Below, piece after piece: positions 41,149 to 48,916 of a DNA stretch of 64,000 bases. The DNA comes from VRUE01 sp040879985 (GTDB lineage: Bacteria; Actinomycetota; Thermoleophilia; Solirubrobacterales; 70-9): positions 1 to 64,000 of the forward strand of contig JBBDJH010000013.1 of the NCBI GenBank assembly GCA_040879985.1, written 5' to 3'. Every line of letters starts with the position of its first letter. Position 1 is the stretch's first letter. A model generated the notes under the pieces. That model ran no database searches and was not told where the DNA came from. It was given only the letters and a program-made list of their open reading frames with translations. A program made the translations under genes and the position numbers.

Positions 41149-42567
41149 TCAGCCGGAGACCTTTTCGCCTGGCAGGGAGCCGAGCGTCTCGAGCATCTCC
41201 TCGACGCGGACGAACTTGACCCGGGGACGGCCGTGGGGCTCGCCGCGGCCGACCTCGGCCTGGTCGATCGCCTGCCAGTCCTCGAAGCTGACGTAGCGCA
41301 CGCCGCGCTCGGCGAGCAGGTCCTCGACCGCGGCGGGCTCGGGGCTGGCCGGGTCGAGCAGCGTCTGCGAGCCGACGTCGGCGAGCAGGTGCTGGACCGT
41401 CTCCAGGGCGTCTTTCTTGTTCGTGCCGATCACACCCGAGGGGCCGCGCTTGATCCAGCCGGCGGTGTAGTGGCCGACCTTGTGGCCGGCGTCGTGCGAG
41501 TCGAGCACGCGGCCGCCCTCGTTGAGGATCAGGCCGCGCTCATCGTCGAAGGGGACGCCCTCGATCGGGATCCCGGTGTAGCCGACCGAGCGCAGGACCA
41601 GGCCGCACTCGAGCTCTTCGCGCTCGCCGGTGTCCCTGGCGCGCAGCGAGCCGCCTTCCTCGACCAGCTCGTTGCGGCCGACGACGACCGATTCGACCCT
41701 GCCGTCGCCCTTGATCTCGACCGGCGAGGCGAGGAAGCGCAGCACGATCCGCTGCTTCTTGCCCTGCGGCGTGCGCTGCGCGAACTCGCGCAGGGTCTCG
41801 ACGTTGACCCGGGTCGTCTTGTCGGCCTCCTCGGACTCGAGGTAGGCGGCGCTGGCCGGGTCGAGCTCGACCTCGGCCGGGTCGACGATCACGTCGGCGT
41901 CGTCCATCTCGCCGAGCTCCTTGATCTCCGGGTTGGTGAAGGCCGCCTGCACCGGGCCGCGCCGGCCGAGCACGACGATCTCGCGGATCCCCTTGCGGTC
42001 GAGCCGCTCGATCGCGTGGTCGGCGGTGTCGGTCTGGCGCAGCTCGCCGTCGGTCAGGGCGAGCATCCGCGCCACGTCCATCGCCACGTTGCCGTTGCCG
42101 ATCACCACCGCCCGCTCGCCGGCGAGGTCGAACTCTTCGTCGCAGTAGTCGGGGTGGGCGTTGTACCAGCCGACGAAGGCCGTGGCCGCGTGGCTTCCGG
42201 GTAGCTCCTCGCCGGGGACGCCGAGCTTGCGGTCGGTCTCGCAGCCGACCGTGAAGACGATCGCGTGGTAGAGGCGCTCGAGGTCCTCGACCTCGATGTC
42301 GTGGCCGACCTTGACGTTGCCGAAGAAGCGGAAGCCCTCGCGCGCGGCGGTTTTTTCGTAGACGCGGATCACCGACTTGATCTTCGGGTGGTCCGGCGCG
42401 ACGCCGCCGCGAACCAGGCCGAAGGGGGTCGGCAGGCGGTCGAAGAGATCGACCTGGGCGTGCGTGTCGGCGTCCTTGAGGATGTGCTCGGCGGCGTAGA
42501 AGCCGGAGGGGCCGGCGCCGACGATCGCGACGCGGACGGGGTTATCTGCGGTTCCGATCTGGGTCAT
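41149..42567 (-). CDS. fprA: Ferredoxin-NADP reductase (FprA / adrenodoxin-reductase type)
   Basis: 472 residues. FAD motif VAIVGAGPSGFYAAE, the family block FGLVRGGVAPDHPKIK, NADP motif VVIGNGNVAMDVARML and GWIKRGPSGVIGTNKKDA near the C-terminus. It passes electrons between NADPH and ferredoxin. In the operon hemQ-PAS protein-fprA-bolA-grxD it could supply electrons for Fe-S or haem assembly. All expected parts are intact and the length is normal. Confidence 0.95.
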   Translation of the reverse strand: MTQIGTADNPVRVAIVGAGPSGFYAAEHILKDADTHAQVDLFDRLPTPFGLVRGGVAPDHPKIKSVIRVYEKTAAREGFRFFGNVKVGHDIEVEDLERLYHAIVFTVGCETDRKLGVPGEELPGSHAATAFVGWYNAHPDYCDEEFDLAGERAVVIGNGNVAMDVARMLALTDGELRQTDTADHAIERLDRKGIREIVVLGRRGPVQAAFTNPEIKELGEMDDADVIVDPAEVELDPASAAYLESEEADKTTRVNVETLREFAQRTPQGKKQRIVLRFLASPVEIKGDGRVESVVVGRNELVEEGGSLRARDTGEREELECGLVLRSVGYTGIPIEGVPFDDERGLILNEGGRVLDSHDAGHKVGHYTAGWIKRGPSGVIGTNKKDALETVQHLLADVGSQTLLDPASPEPAAVEDLLAERGVRYVSFEDWQAIDQAEVGRGEPHGRPRVKFVRVEEMLETLGSLPGEKVSG

Positions 42568-42606
42568 GCGAACGCGGAAGGATAGGGAACGGTGGCCGCC
42601 CGTCGC

Positions 42607-43149
42607 CTACGCGGCGAGCAGCTGGCCGCTGCACTGCGGGCAGATGCCGTGGTCGAGCACCGGCATCTCGTCGCGGCGGAAGAGCTCCAGCCGCTCCGCC
42701 GCCTCCTCGACCTCGACCCACTCGCCCTCGACCAGGAAGCGGTCGCACCAGGCGCACATCGGCAGGAAGGCGCCATCGTCGCGCGCCGCCTCGGGGTCGA
42801 GCAGCGGCTGCGGCTCCTCGCGCTCCCGCTCGCCGCGCAGCCGGGCCGAGAACAGCACCACGCGGCCGCTGCTGTCGGCGGCGATGCGGATGTCCATCTC
42901 GCGGGTCACGTCGGGCCCGTCGCAGCGGAAGGGCAGCTCGATGTCGCGCACGCCTTCGCGCACCCGGCGCAGCAGCAGCTTCTGCAGCTTGCGCACCTCG
43001 TGGCCGGCGACGAAGTCCCAGAGCGAGCGGCCGAGGCAGTCGACCGCCCCCTCCCAGCCATTCTCCGCCGCAAAGGCATAGAAGCCTTCGTCGACCCGGA
43101 TCAGGCGGTCTTCGTCGTCGATCGCGTAGCTGAGGGCATCAACGGTCAT
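42607..43149 (-). CDS. PAS-like domain protein with C-terminal zinc-ribbon
   Basis: 180 residues. The N-terminal 110 residues have the PAS pattern (SYAIDDEDRLIRVDEGFYAFA, LGRSLWDFVAGHE, MDIRIAADSSGRVVLFSARL). A C-terminal segment has two Cys pairs, MCAWCDRF and ICPQCSGQL, spaced like a zinc ribbon. No output domain is present. It may be a sensor that works through protein contact. It is placed between hemQ and fprA, so a redox or haem signal is an attractive but unproven idea. Confidence 0.7.
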   Translation of the reverse strand: MTVDALSYAIDDEDRLIRVDEGFYAFAAENGWEGAVDCLGRSLWDFVAGHEVRKLQKLLLRRVREGVRDIELPFRCDGPDVTREMDIRIAADSSGRVVLFSARLRGEREREEPQPLLDPEAARDDGAFLPMCAWCDRFLVEGEWVEVEEAAERLELFRRDEMPVLDHGICPQCSGQLLAA

Positions 43150-43157
43150 TCGACCGA

Positions 43158-43856
43158 TTATCGGTCATATACCGGTACGGCTGAAGCCGTGCCGTCGAGC
43201 GCGTCCAGCGCCCGGCCCGTCGACATCGCCACGCAGGTGAAGATCGGCGTCTCGCGCTCGGTGTAGGCGCTCGACTCGGTCGGCCGCAGCTCCTGCACGA
43301 GGTCGAGGAACTCGCCCGGGTCGTCGCCCTCGAAGGCGACGACGAACTCCTGGTCGTCGAGGCCGAACGAGTAGGAGGTGTTGATCGCGATCTCCGGGTG
43401 GCGGCGGCCGACCTCGATGTGGCTCTTCATGATCCGCCCGCGCTCCTCCGCCGGCAGCCCGTACCAGCGGCGCTGCTTGACCATCGGGTAGAGGAAGAGG
43501 TACTTGCGCTCGGAGACGCAGATCTCCGGCCGCGCCCCCTCCTCGCTGTACGGGGAGCGCTTGGTCATCGAGAGGAAGGAGTGCGGCGTCGCCGCCCACT
43601 TGGCCAGGCCGCTCTGCCCGAGCACGACGTGGAAGGTGTGCAGGTCGTCGAGGTTGGGGCTCTGGCTGAGGATCACCAGGTCGACGTCGCCGCGGGTGCC
43701 TATGGTTGAGTAGGCGCGCAGAGAGCGGTCGACGGCGAAATCGTCACAGGCCGCGAGGAACTCCTGCTTGTCGGCGGCGCGCAGCTCGGCGTCGCGGCGG
43801 CGCCACTCGGGGTCGATCTTGAAGAAAGTGAACTTGGCGAACGTGCGGTCGGCCAT
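43158..43856 (-). CDS. hemQ: Coproheme decarboxylase HemQ (chlorite dismutase family)
   Basis: 232 residues from ATG 43856. HemQ blocks: FAKFTFFKIDPEWRR, SERKYLFLYPMVKQRRWYGLPAEERGRIM (with the active-site Tyr of WY), HIEVGRRHPEIAINTSYSFGLDDQEFVVAFE. It decarboxylates coproheme III to haem b in the coproporphyrin-dependent route of Gram-positives, acting in the cytoplasm. It starts divergently, overlapping by 14 bp if the membrane gene begins at 43843. First gene of the haem/redox operon. Confidence 0.92.
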   Translation of the reverse strand: MADRTFAKFTFFKIDPEWRRRDAELRAADKQEFLAACDDFAVDRSLRAYSTIGTRGDVDLVILSQSPNLDDLHTFHVVLGQSGLAKWAATPHSFLSMTKRSPYSEEGARPEICVSERKYLFLYPMVKQRRWYGLPAEERGRIMKSHIEVGRRHPEIAINTSYSFGLDDQEFVVAFEGDDPGEFLDLVQELRPTESSAYTERETPIFTCVAMSTGRALDALDGTASAVPVYDR

Positions 43857-45150
43857 CGCGGTCACGATAGCGCCGGCGGCGCTGGTGGCCGTGGCCATCG
43901 GCCTGCTGCTGGCACTGCACGCGGCGGGGGCGGGGTTCCAGGGCGATCCGCTGGCGGTCGTGCGGGACGCGGCGCCGGGCGACCGCCTGTTCGACGTCGC
44001 CGGGCGGCGCGGTCCGGTGATCGGCGTGACGCTGCTCGTCTGGCTGGCGGGCTTCGCCATCGCGATGGCGGTCGAACGCCTCTCGACGCGTTCCGGTGTG
44101 CCTTTCGGACCCCTGAGGTCCGAAAGGCACACCGGAAGGGTCGCCGCCCGTTTGCTGGCGCTCTCGTTGGTCTACCTGCCGCTGCTCTGCTTGGCTGGGG
44201 CGGCGCTCGAGCCGAGCGTCGCGGCGGAACCCCTGCTGGTCATGCTCGGCGCCCCGGCGCTGGCGGCGCTGACGCTGACAGCATTTGGGGGCCGCCGGAC
44301 GGGCGCCGAACGCCGCCCTTCCGGCGGCTACCGGGCGCTGGCCTTCGCCTGCGCGGCGACGGTGCTCGCCTGCGCGATCGACCTGATCGCCGGGTCGCCG
44401 CTGACCCAGCTCTCGCTGGCCGGCCCCAATCCGGCCGGCGGGCACCGCTTCTACGGGGTCGGCAACGAGCTCGAGGCGGCGCTGGTGGTCATGGTCCTGG
44501 CCGGGACGGGGGCGGCGCTGGCGACTTTGACCGTGTCCGGGCACGGTCAAAGTCCAACGCGGCGCTGGGGGCCGGCCGCGTTCCTGGTCGTCGCGTCTGT
44601 CTTCACCTTCGTTTTCGCCTACGGGCGTTACGGGGCCGACGTCGGCGCGGCGATCTCGCTGCCGCTCGGCGCCGCGGTCGCCGCGGCGCTGCTGGCCGGA
44701 CGGCCGCGCCTGGCCTGGGCGGCGCTGCTGCTGCCGATCCCGGCGCTGGCGCTGCTCGCCGCCGCCGACCTGCTGACCGGCGCCGGCGCCCACCTGACCA
44801 GCAGCGTCCTCGACGCCGACAGCGGCGGCGACGCGCTCGCCGTCCTCGGCGACCGCCTGCGCGAGGCGGGGGAGAGCTTCGGTCGGCCGCTCCTCCTCGT
44901 CGGCCTGCCCGTGGTCCTCGCCGCCGCAGCGACCGCCTGGCTGCGCCGCGACCGCCTGGCTGACTGGCTGCGCGACGTGCCGGCGATGCGCGCCGGTCTG
45001 CTCGGCGCCCTCGCCGCGACGCTCGTCGGCACCCTCGCCAACGACTCGGGCGCCCTGCTGCTCGAGATCGGCGCCGCCTACCTGCTCGTTTTCATAGCCT
45101 TCGCCTGGGCCGAAAGCGAGCGCCCGGATCGGGGCCGTCCCATCCTCTAG
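43843..45150 (+). CDS. Polytopic membrane protein carrying three palindromes in its loops
   Basis: About 435 residues from GTG 43843 (start uncertain; a GTG at 43885 is also possible). Around ten membrane helices; the segment HRFYGVGNELEAALVV (RFYG-GNE) is shared with a family of unknown-function membrane proteins in actinobacteria. Three palindromes fall in hydrophilic stretches between helices: 44092-44136 (SGVPFGPLRSERHTG), 44291-44328 (GRRTGAERRPSGG) and 44523-44554 (VSGHGQSP). Each is translated. This pattern implies insertions that were tolerated in loops. Function unknown; the next gene is a glycosyltransferase, so envelope work is possible. Confidence 0.75.
   Translation: MRSAIAVTIAPAALVAVAIGLLLALHAAGAGFQGDPLAVVRDAAPGDRLFDVAGRRGPVIGVTLLVWLAGFAIAMAVERLSTRSGVPFGPLRSERHTGRVAARLLALSLVYLPLLCLAGAALEPSVAAEPLLVMLGAPALAALTLTAFGGRRTGAERRPSGGYRALAFACAATVLACAIDLIAGSPLTQLSLAGPNPAGGHRFYGVGNELEAALVVMVLAGTGAALATLTVSGHGQSPTRRWGPAAFLVVASVFTFVFAYGRYGADVGAAISLPLGAAVAAALLAGRPRLAWAALLLPIPALALLAAADLLTGAGAHLTSSVLDADSGGDALAVLGDRLREAGESFGRPLLLVGLPVVLAAAATAWLRRDRLADWLRDVPAMRAGLLGALAATLVGTLANDSGALLLEIGAAYLLVFIAFAWAESERPDRGRPIL
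44092..44136. repeat. 45-nt palindromic element, copy C, in phase inside a coding region
   Basis: TCCGGTGTGCCTTTCGGACC pairs with GGTCCGAAAGGCACACCGGA, a perfect 20-bp stem around CCTGA. It is exactly 15 codons long, aligned to the frame and free of stops. Confidence 0.95.
44291..44328. repeat. Palindrome inside membrane-protein gene
   Basis: GCCGCCGG..GGGC pairs with GCCC..CCGGCGGC, with a 2-nt mismatch in each arm and the loop GCCGAACGCC. Not part of the 45-nt family. Confidence 0.5.
44523..44554. repeat. 32-nt perfect palindrome inside membrane-protein gene
   Basis: GACTTTGACCGTG and CACGGTCAAAGTC form a perfect 13-bp stem around TCCGGG. No second copy was seen in the window. Confidence 0.75.
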
Positions 45151-45162
45151 GCTTTGCCCCTC

Positions 45163-47460
45163 GTGCGGATCGCCCTTGTCTCGCCATATTCCTGGAGCTA
45201 CCAGGGGGGCGTGAACCGGCACGTCGAGGCGCTTGCCGAGGAGTTTCTCGGTCGTGGCCATCACGTGCGTGTGCTCGCGCCCTTCGACCCTCCCGACCGG
45301 CTCAGCCGGGCGCTTCATCGCGCCCCCGCGGAGGCGCGTGAGCTGCCCGATTACCTGGTGCCGATGGGCCGCTCGGCGGGCTTCGGCGCCAACGGCGCCG
45401 TCTCCAACCTCGCTCCCTTCCCCGCCGGCGGCGTGATCGCCCCCCGCCGCGAGCTGCGCCAGGGCCGCTACGACGTCGTCCACATCCACGAGCCGGTCGT
45501 GCCGCTGATCGGCTGGAACGCGGCGCTGGGGACGCCCGCGCCCGCTGTCGGCACCTTCCACTCCTACTCGACCAAGCCGCTGCCCAACCACATCGCCTCG
45601 GCGCTGGGCGCGCGGCGGGTCTTCAACCGGCTCTCGGCGCGGATCGCCGTCTCCGAGGCGGCCGCGTGGACCGGGCGGCGCTGGTTCGGCGGGCGCTACG
45701 AGATCGTCCCCAACGGGGTCGACGTCGATGCGGTTCCACACGGCGCCAAGCCTCCTAGCGACGAGCTGCGGCTGGTCTTCGTCGGCCGCCCGGAGGAGCG
45801 CAAGGGTCTGCCGGTCCTGCTCAGCGCCTTCGAAGCGCTGATCGAGCACGTGCCCAGCCGCCTGACCGTGATCGGGGCCGAGCGCGAGGACGTGCTGCGC
45901 TACCTCGCCGACCCCGAGACGATCGGCTCGATCGACGTCCGCGGCCGGGTCTCTCATGCGGGCCTCTGGGAGGCCCTGCACGAGGCCGATCTGCTCTGCG
46001 CCCCGTCGCTCTCCGGCGAGAGCTTCGGGATGGTTCTCACCGAGGCATTCGCCGCCGGCACCCCGGCGATCGCCTCGGCGATCGCCGGTTACAGCGACGT
46101 CGTCACAGACGGGGTCGACGGCGTGCTCGTCCCGCCCGGCGACTCGCAGCGCCTCGCCGAGGAGCTGCAGCGCGCCCATCACGAGCCCGAGCGCCTCGCG
46201 GCGATGGGCGCGGCGGCGCGGCGGAGTGCCCAGCGCTACGCCTGGCCGCACGTCGCCGACCGCGTCACCGAGGTCTACCAGCAGGCGATCGAGGCGCCCG
46301 CGCCGCACGGGGTCGCCGAGCGCGCCGCCCACTGGGCCGGCATCCGCTCAGCCGACGGCCGCCCAACGAGCCCGCCGCGCCGGCTCGACTCGCTCGACCC
46401 CCCGCTCGCCCAGAGCGGCAGCCGCAGGCGCCGCATCGCGCGCCGTGCCGGTCTCGGCGTCGCCGGGGCGCTCGGCGCCGGCCTGACCGTGCTCGCCGCG
46501 CAGAAGATCGGCGTCGACAATGTGATCGCCAGCATCGTCCGCTCCGACCTCAGCTGGGTCCTCGTCGCCTGCGCGCTGATGGCCCTCTCGCTCTTCTTCC
46601 GCGCCGCCTCGTGGTACGGGATCGTGCGCGCGGCGCTGCCCAGCCGCCCGGTGCGCCGCCGCGACGTCACCTCGGCGACGATGATCGGCGTACTGATGTC
46701 GGCGACCCTGCCGGCGCGTCTCGGCGAGCCGGCGAGGGCGATGACCCTGGCGCGGCGGATCGGCCGCATGCGCGAGACCTTCCCGGTGCTGCTCGGCACG
46801 CTCGTCTCGCAAACCATGCTCAATATCGTCGCCCTGGCGCTGCTCGGGGCGATCATCGTCTCCAGCAGCGACCTCTTCGCCTCCAGCACCGAGAAGCTGT
46901 TCCTCTTCAGCCTCGTGCCGCTGGCCCTGCTCGTCGTCGTCCTCGTCGCGCCGGCGCTGATGCGCCGCAACGGCGACGGCCGCCTTGCCCGCATCGGCGC
47001 GACGATGCACCAGGCCCTGCTGCAGGTCCGCGCCGGCCTGGCGGTCTTCCGCCAGCCGCGCCACGGCGCCGTCTCCGCCGCCGCCCAGCTCGGCGCCTGG
47101 GCGATCCAGTTGGCGGCCTGCACGGCGTTGCTGGTGGCGCTCGGCCTGCCCGGCGGGATCGGCGCCGCCGCCGCGGTGCTGTTCGCCGTCAACGTCACCG
47201 CCGTCGTCCCCGCGACCCCCTCCAACATCGGCGTCTTCCAGCTCGCCACGATCAGCGTCCTGCACACCGGCTGGGGAATCGGCACCGCCGACGCGCTCGC
47301 CTACGGCGTGATCCTGCAGGCGGTCGAGATCGCCACCGCGGTCGCCCTCGGCCTGCCGGCTCTGGTCCGCGAGGGACTGACCTGGAGCGACATGCGGGTG
47401 CAGGCGCTTTCCTCGGCGCCGGCGCGGCTGCAGCCGCGCCGGTCCAGCGAGATCGGCTAG
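45163..47460 (+). CDS. GT4 glycosyltransferase (PimA-like) fused to a UPF0104/LPG-synthase-type membrane domain
   Basis: 765 residues from GTG 45163. The first 375 residues form a GT-B glycosyltransferase: RIALVSPYSWSYQGGVNRHVEALA, HIHEPVVPLIGW, PNGVDVDA, FVGRPEERKGLPVLL and SGESFGMVLTEAFAAGTPAIAS (the Ex7E sugar-nucleotide motif). After a basic linker (RRRRIARRAG) come seven or eight membrane helices with LPARLGEPARAM and VVPATPSNIGVFQ, the signature of the UPF0104/MprF-flippase-like family. A PimA/GtfA-like enzyme may thus glycosylate a lipid that the membrane half moves across the membrane. Separate genes for both are common; the fusion is less so. Confidence 0.87.
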   Translation: MRIALVSPYSWSYQGGVNRHVEALAEEFLGRGHHVRVLAPFDPPDRLSRALHRAPAEARELPDYLVPMGRSAGFGANGAVSNLAPFPAGGVIAPRRELRQGRYDVVHIHEPVVPLIGWNAALGTPAPAVGTFHSYSTKPLPNHIASALGARRVFNRLSARIAVSEAAAWTGRRWFGGRYEIVPNGVDVDAVPHGAKPPSDELRLVFVGRPEERKGLPVLLSAFEALIEHVPSRLTVIGAEREDVLRYLADPETIGSIDVRGRVSHAGLWEALHEADLLCAPSLSGESFGMVLTEAFAAGTPAIASAIAGYSDVVTDGVDGVLVPPGDSQRLAEELQRAHHEPERLAAMGAAARRSAQRYAWPHVADRVTEVYQQAIEAPAPHGVAERAAHWAGIRSADGRPTSPPRRLDSLDPPLAQSGSRRRRIARRAGLGVAGALGAGLTVLAAQKIGVDNVIASIVRSDLSWVLVACALMALSLFFRAASWYGIVRAALPSRPVRRRDVTSATMIGVLMSATLPARLGEPARAMTLARRIGRMRETFPVLLGTLVSQTMLNIVALALLGAIIVSSSDLFASSTEKLFLFSLVPLALLVVVLVAPALMRRNGDGRLARIGATMHQALLQVRAGLAVFRQPRHGAVSAAAQLGAWAIQLAACTALLVALGLPGGIGAAAAVLFAVNVTAVVPATPSNIGVFQLATISVLHTGWGIGTADALAYGVILQAVEIATAVALGLPALVREGLTWSDMRVQALSSAPARLQPRRSSEIG

Positions 47461-47463
47461 TCC

Positions 47464-48678
47464 TCAGTCCTCCGCGCTGCGCGGCACCTTGCCGCCGCCG
47501 GCGCCGGGTTCCTGGGCCGGGCCGCGGGGCGAGGCGATGCCGAGCACGCGCATCGCCTTGAGGCCGAGGCCGAGCTTCTCGCGGCCCTCGGTGGCGGAGA
47601 TGTCGTGCCCGCAGAGCTCGCGCACGCGCTCCAGCCGGTAGCGGATCGTGTGGCGGTGGGTGAAGAGCTGTTTGGCGGTGGCGGCGACGTTGCCGTCGTT
47701 GTCCAGGTAGGCCTCGACCGTGGCGACCAGTTCGGTCTCGTACTGGTCGTCGTAGGCGGCGAGCGGGGCGATCGTCTCGGCGAAGAAGCGCTCCAGCTCA
47801 CCCGGGTCGTCGCTCATCGCCGGCAGCAGCAGGCGGTAGGCGCCGGTTTCCTCGAAGGCGAGCAGCGGCTTGCCCTCGGCCTCGCCGACGTTGACCGCGA
47901 GGCGCGCCTCGCTGCCGGCCCGGTGGAGGTCGGCGGGGTCGCTCAGGTGGCGGCTGGCGCCGACGGTCAGGTGAAATCCGGCGAGGGCGTCCTCGAGCTC
48001 GCGGGCGAGCCCGGCGGCGGCGCGCTGCAGGCGCTCCTCGCTGGCGGCCGGGACGATCACGGCGATCTCGGTTGCCCCCTCGCCGTCCTCGGCCGCGGCC
48101 AGCGCGCCGGGGGCGAGCGAGCGCAGCGCCCGCATCGCCAGCGTCAGCACGCGGGCGCGCCACTCGCCGGTCTGCGCGGCGCGCGGCGCGGCGCGCAGGA
48201 CGATCGCCCCGGCGCCGTTCTCGAGCTCGGCGCCGAGCTCGGCGGCGCGGGCGACGATGTCGCCGCGGTCGGTCACCTCGCGCGCCAGCAGCGCGGACAC
48301 GAAGGCCCCGGCGACCTCCTCGCTCTGCCAGTCGGGGGCGCGCGAGCGCTCCAGCTCGAGGGCCAGCAGCGTCGTCACCATGCGGGCGATCGCCGGGTCG
48401 GGCGCGGCCTTGGCCCGGTAGCGCAGCTCACCGACGGCGCTGTCGGCGACGCGCAGCTCGACCGTCGTAACCCGCCCGCCGCCGGCCAGCAGCTTCTCCT
48501 CCTGGTCGGGCGAGGCCCCGGCCACGGCCAGCACCGCCCCGGAGCGCTCGATCAGGGCGACGCTGGCATCGAGCACCCGCGCCGCCGCACGCATCACCGC
48601 CGGCAGCCCCGCGCCGGACTCGACCGCATCGGAGAGCGCGTCGAGCGTCCCCTCCTCTTTAACCGAGGATTTCGGCAA
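47464..48678 (-). CDS. PucR-family transcriptional regulator
   Basis: 404 residues with a TTG start at 48678, overlapping the small membrane gene upstream by 20 bp. N-terminal GAF-like region (ALIERSGAVLAVAGAS), a central GGDEF-like PucR middle domain and the C-terminal HTH_30: YLDNDGNVAATAKQLFTHRHTIRYRLERVRELCG. The final 40 residues are a Gly/Pro-rich tail. PucR-type activators often control purine, amino-acid or secondary metabolism; the target here is unknown. It is the third gene of an operon with the DedA-PAP2 fusion. Confidence 0.9.
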   Translation of the reverse strand: MPKSSVKEEGTLDALSDAVESGAGLPAVMRAAARVLDASVALIERSGAVLAVAGASPDQEEKLLAGGGRVTTVELRVADSAVGELRYRAKAAPDPAIARMVTTLLALELERSRAPDWQSEEVAGAFVSALLAREVTDRGDIVARAAELGAELENGAGAIVLRAAPRAAQTGEWRARVLTLAMRALRSLAPGALAAAEDGEGATEIAVIVPAASEERLQRAAAGLARELEDALAGFHLTVGASRHLSDPADLHRAGSEARLAVNVGEAEGKPLLAFEETGAYRLLLPAMSDDPGELERFFAETIAPLAAYDDQYETELVATVEAYLDNDGNVAATAKQLFTHRHTIRYRLERVRELCGHDISATEGREKLGLGLKAMRVLGIASPRGPAQEPGAGGGKVPRSAED

Positions 48679-48916
48679 TGTCGTTGTAGTAGTAGACGAC
48701 AGCCAGGCCCACGACCACGCCGGTGAGGACGAGGGCGACGAGGACGATCACCGAGAGGAAGCCGGCCGCGGCCTTCTCCCAGATGCGGCCGTAGGAGTCG
48801 ATCGCGGGAAGGAAGATCAGGGCGACGAAGGCGACCAGGCTGATCAGCCCGGCGGCGCCGAAGAGCACGTACTCACTTTCGATCTTCTGCAAGGCGAGCG
48901 GCAGCACCGGCCCCAT
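48659..48916 (-). CDS. Small two-helix membrane protein
   Basis: 85 residues with two or three membrane helices (YVLFGAAGLISLVAFVALIFL and FLSVIVLVALVLTGVVVGLAVVYYY). It overlaps the DedA-PAP2 gene upstream by 44 bp and the PucR gene downstream by 20 bp. No family was recognised. The hydrophobic pattern and tight coupling make it real. Confidence 0.65.
   Translation of the reverse strand: MGPVLPLALQKIESEYVLFGAAGLISLVAFVALIFLPAIDSYGRIWEKAAAGFLSVIVLVALVLTGVVVGLAVVYYYNDIAEILG

Noticed and set aside
43744..46332. Minus-strand frame of 862 codons across the membrane-protein and glycosyltransferase genes
   Set aside because: Low-complexity translation, no start signal, and both genes on the other strand have clear motifs.
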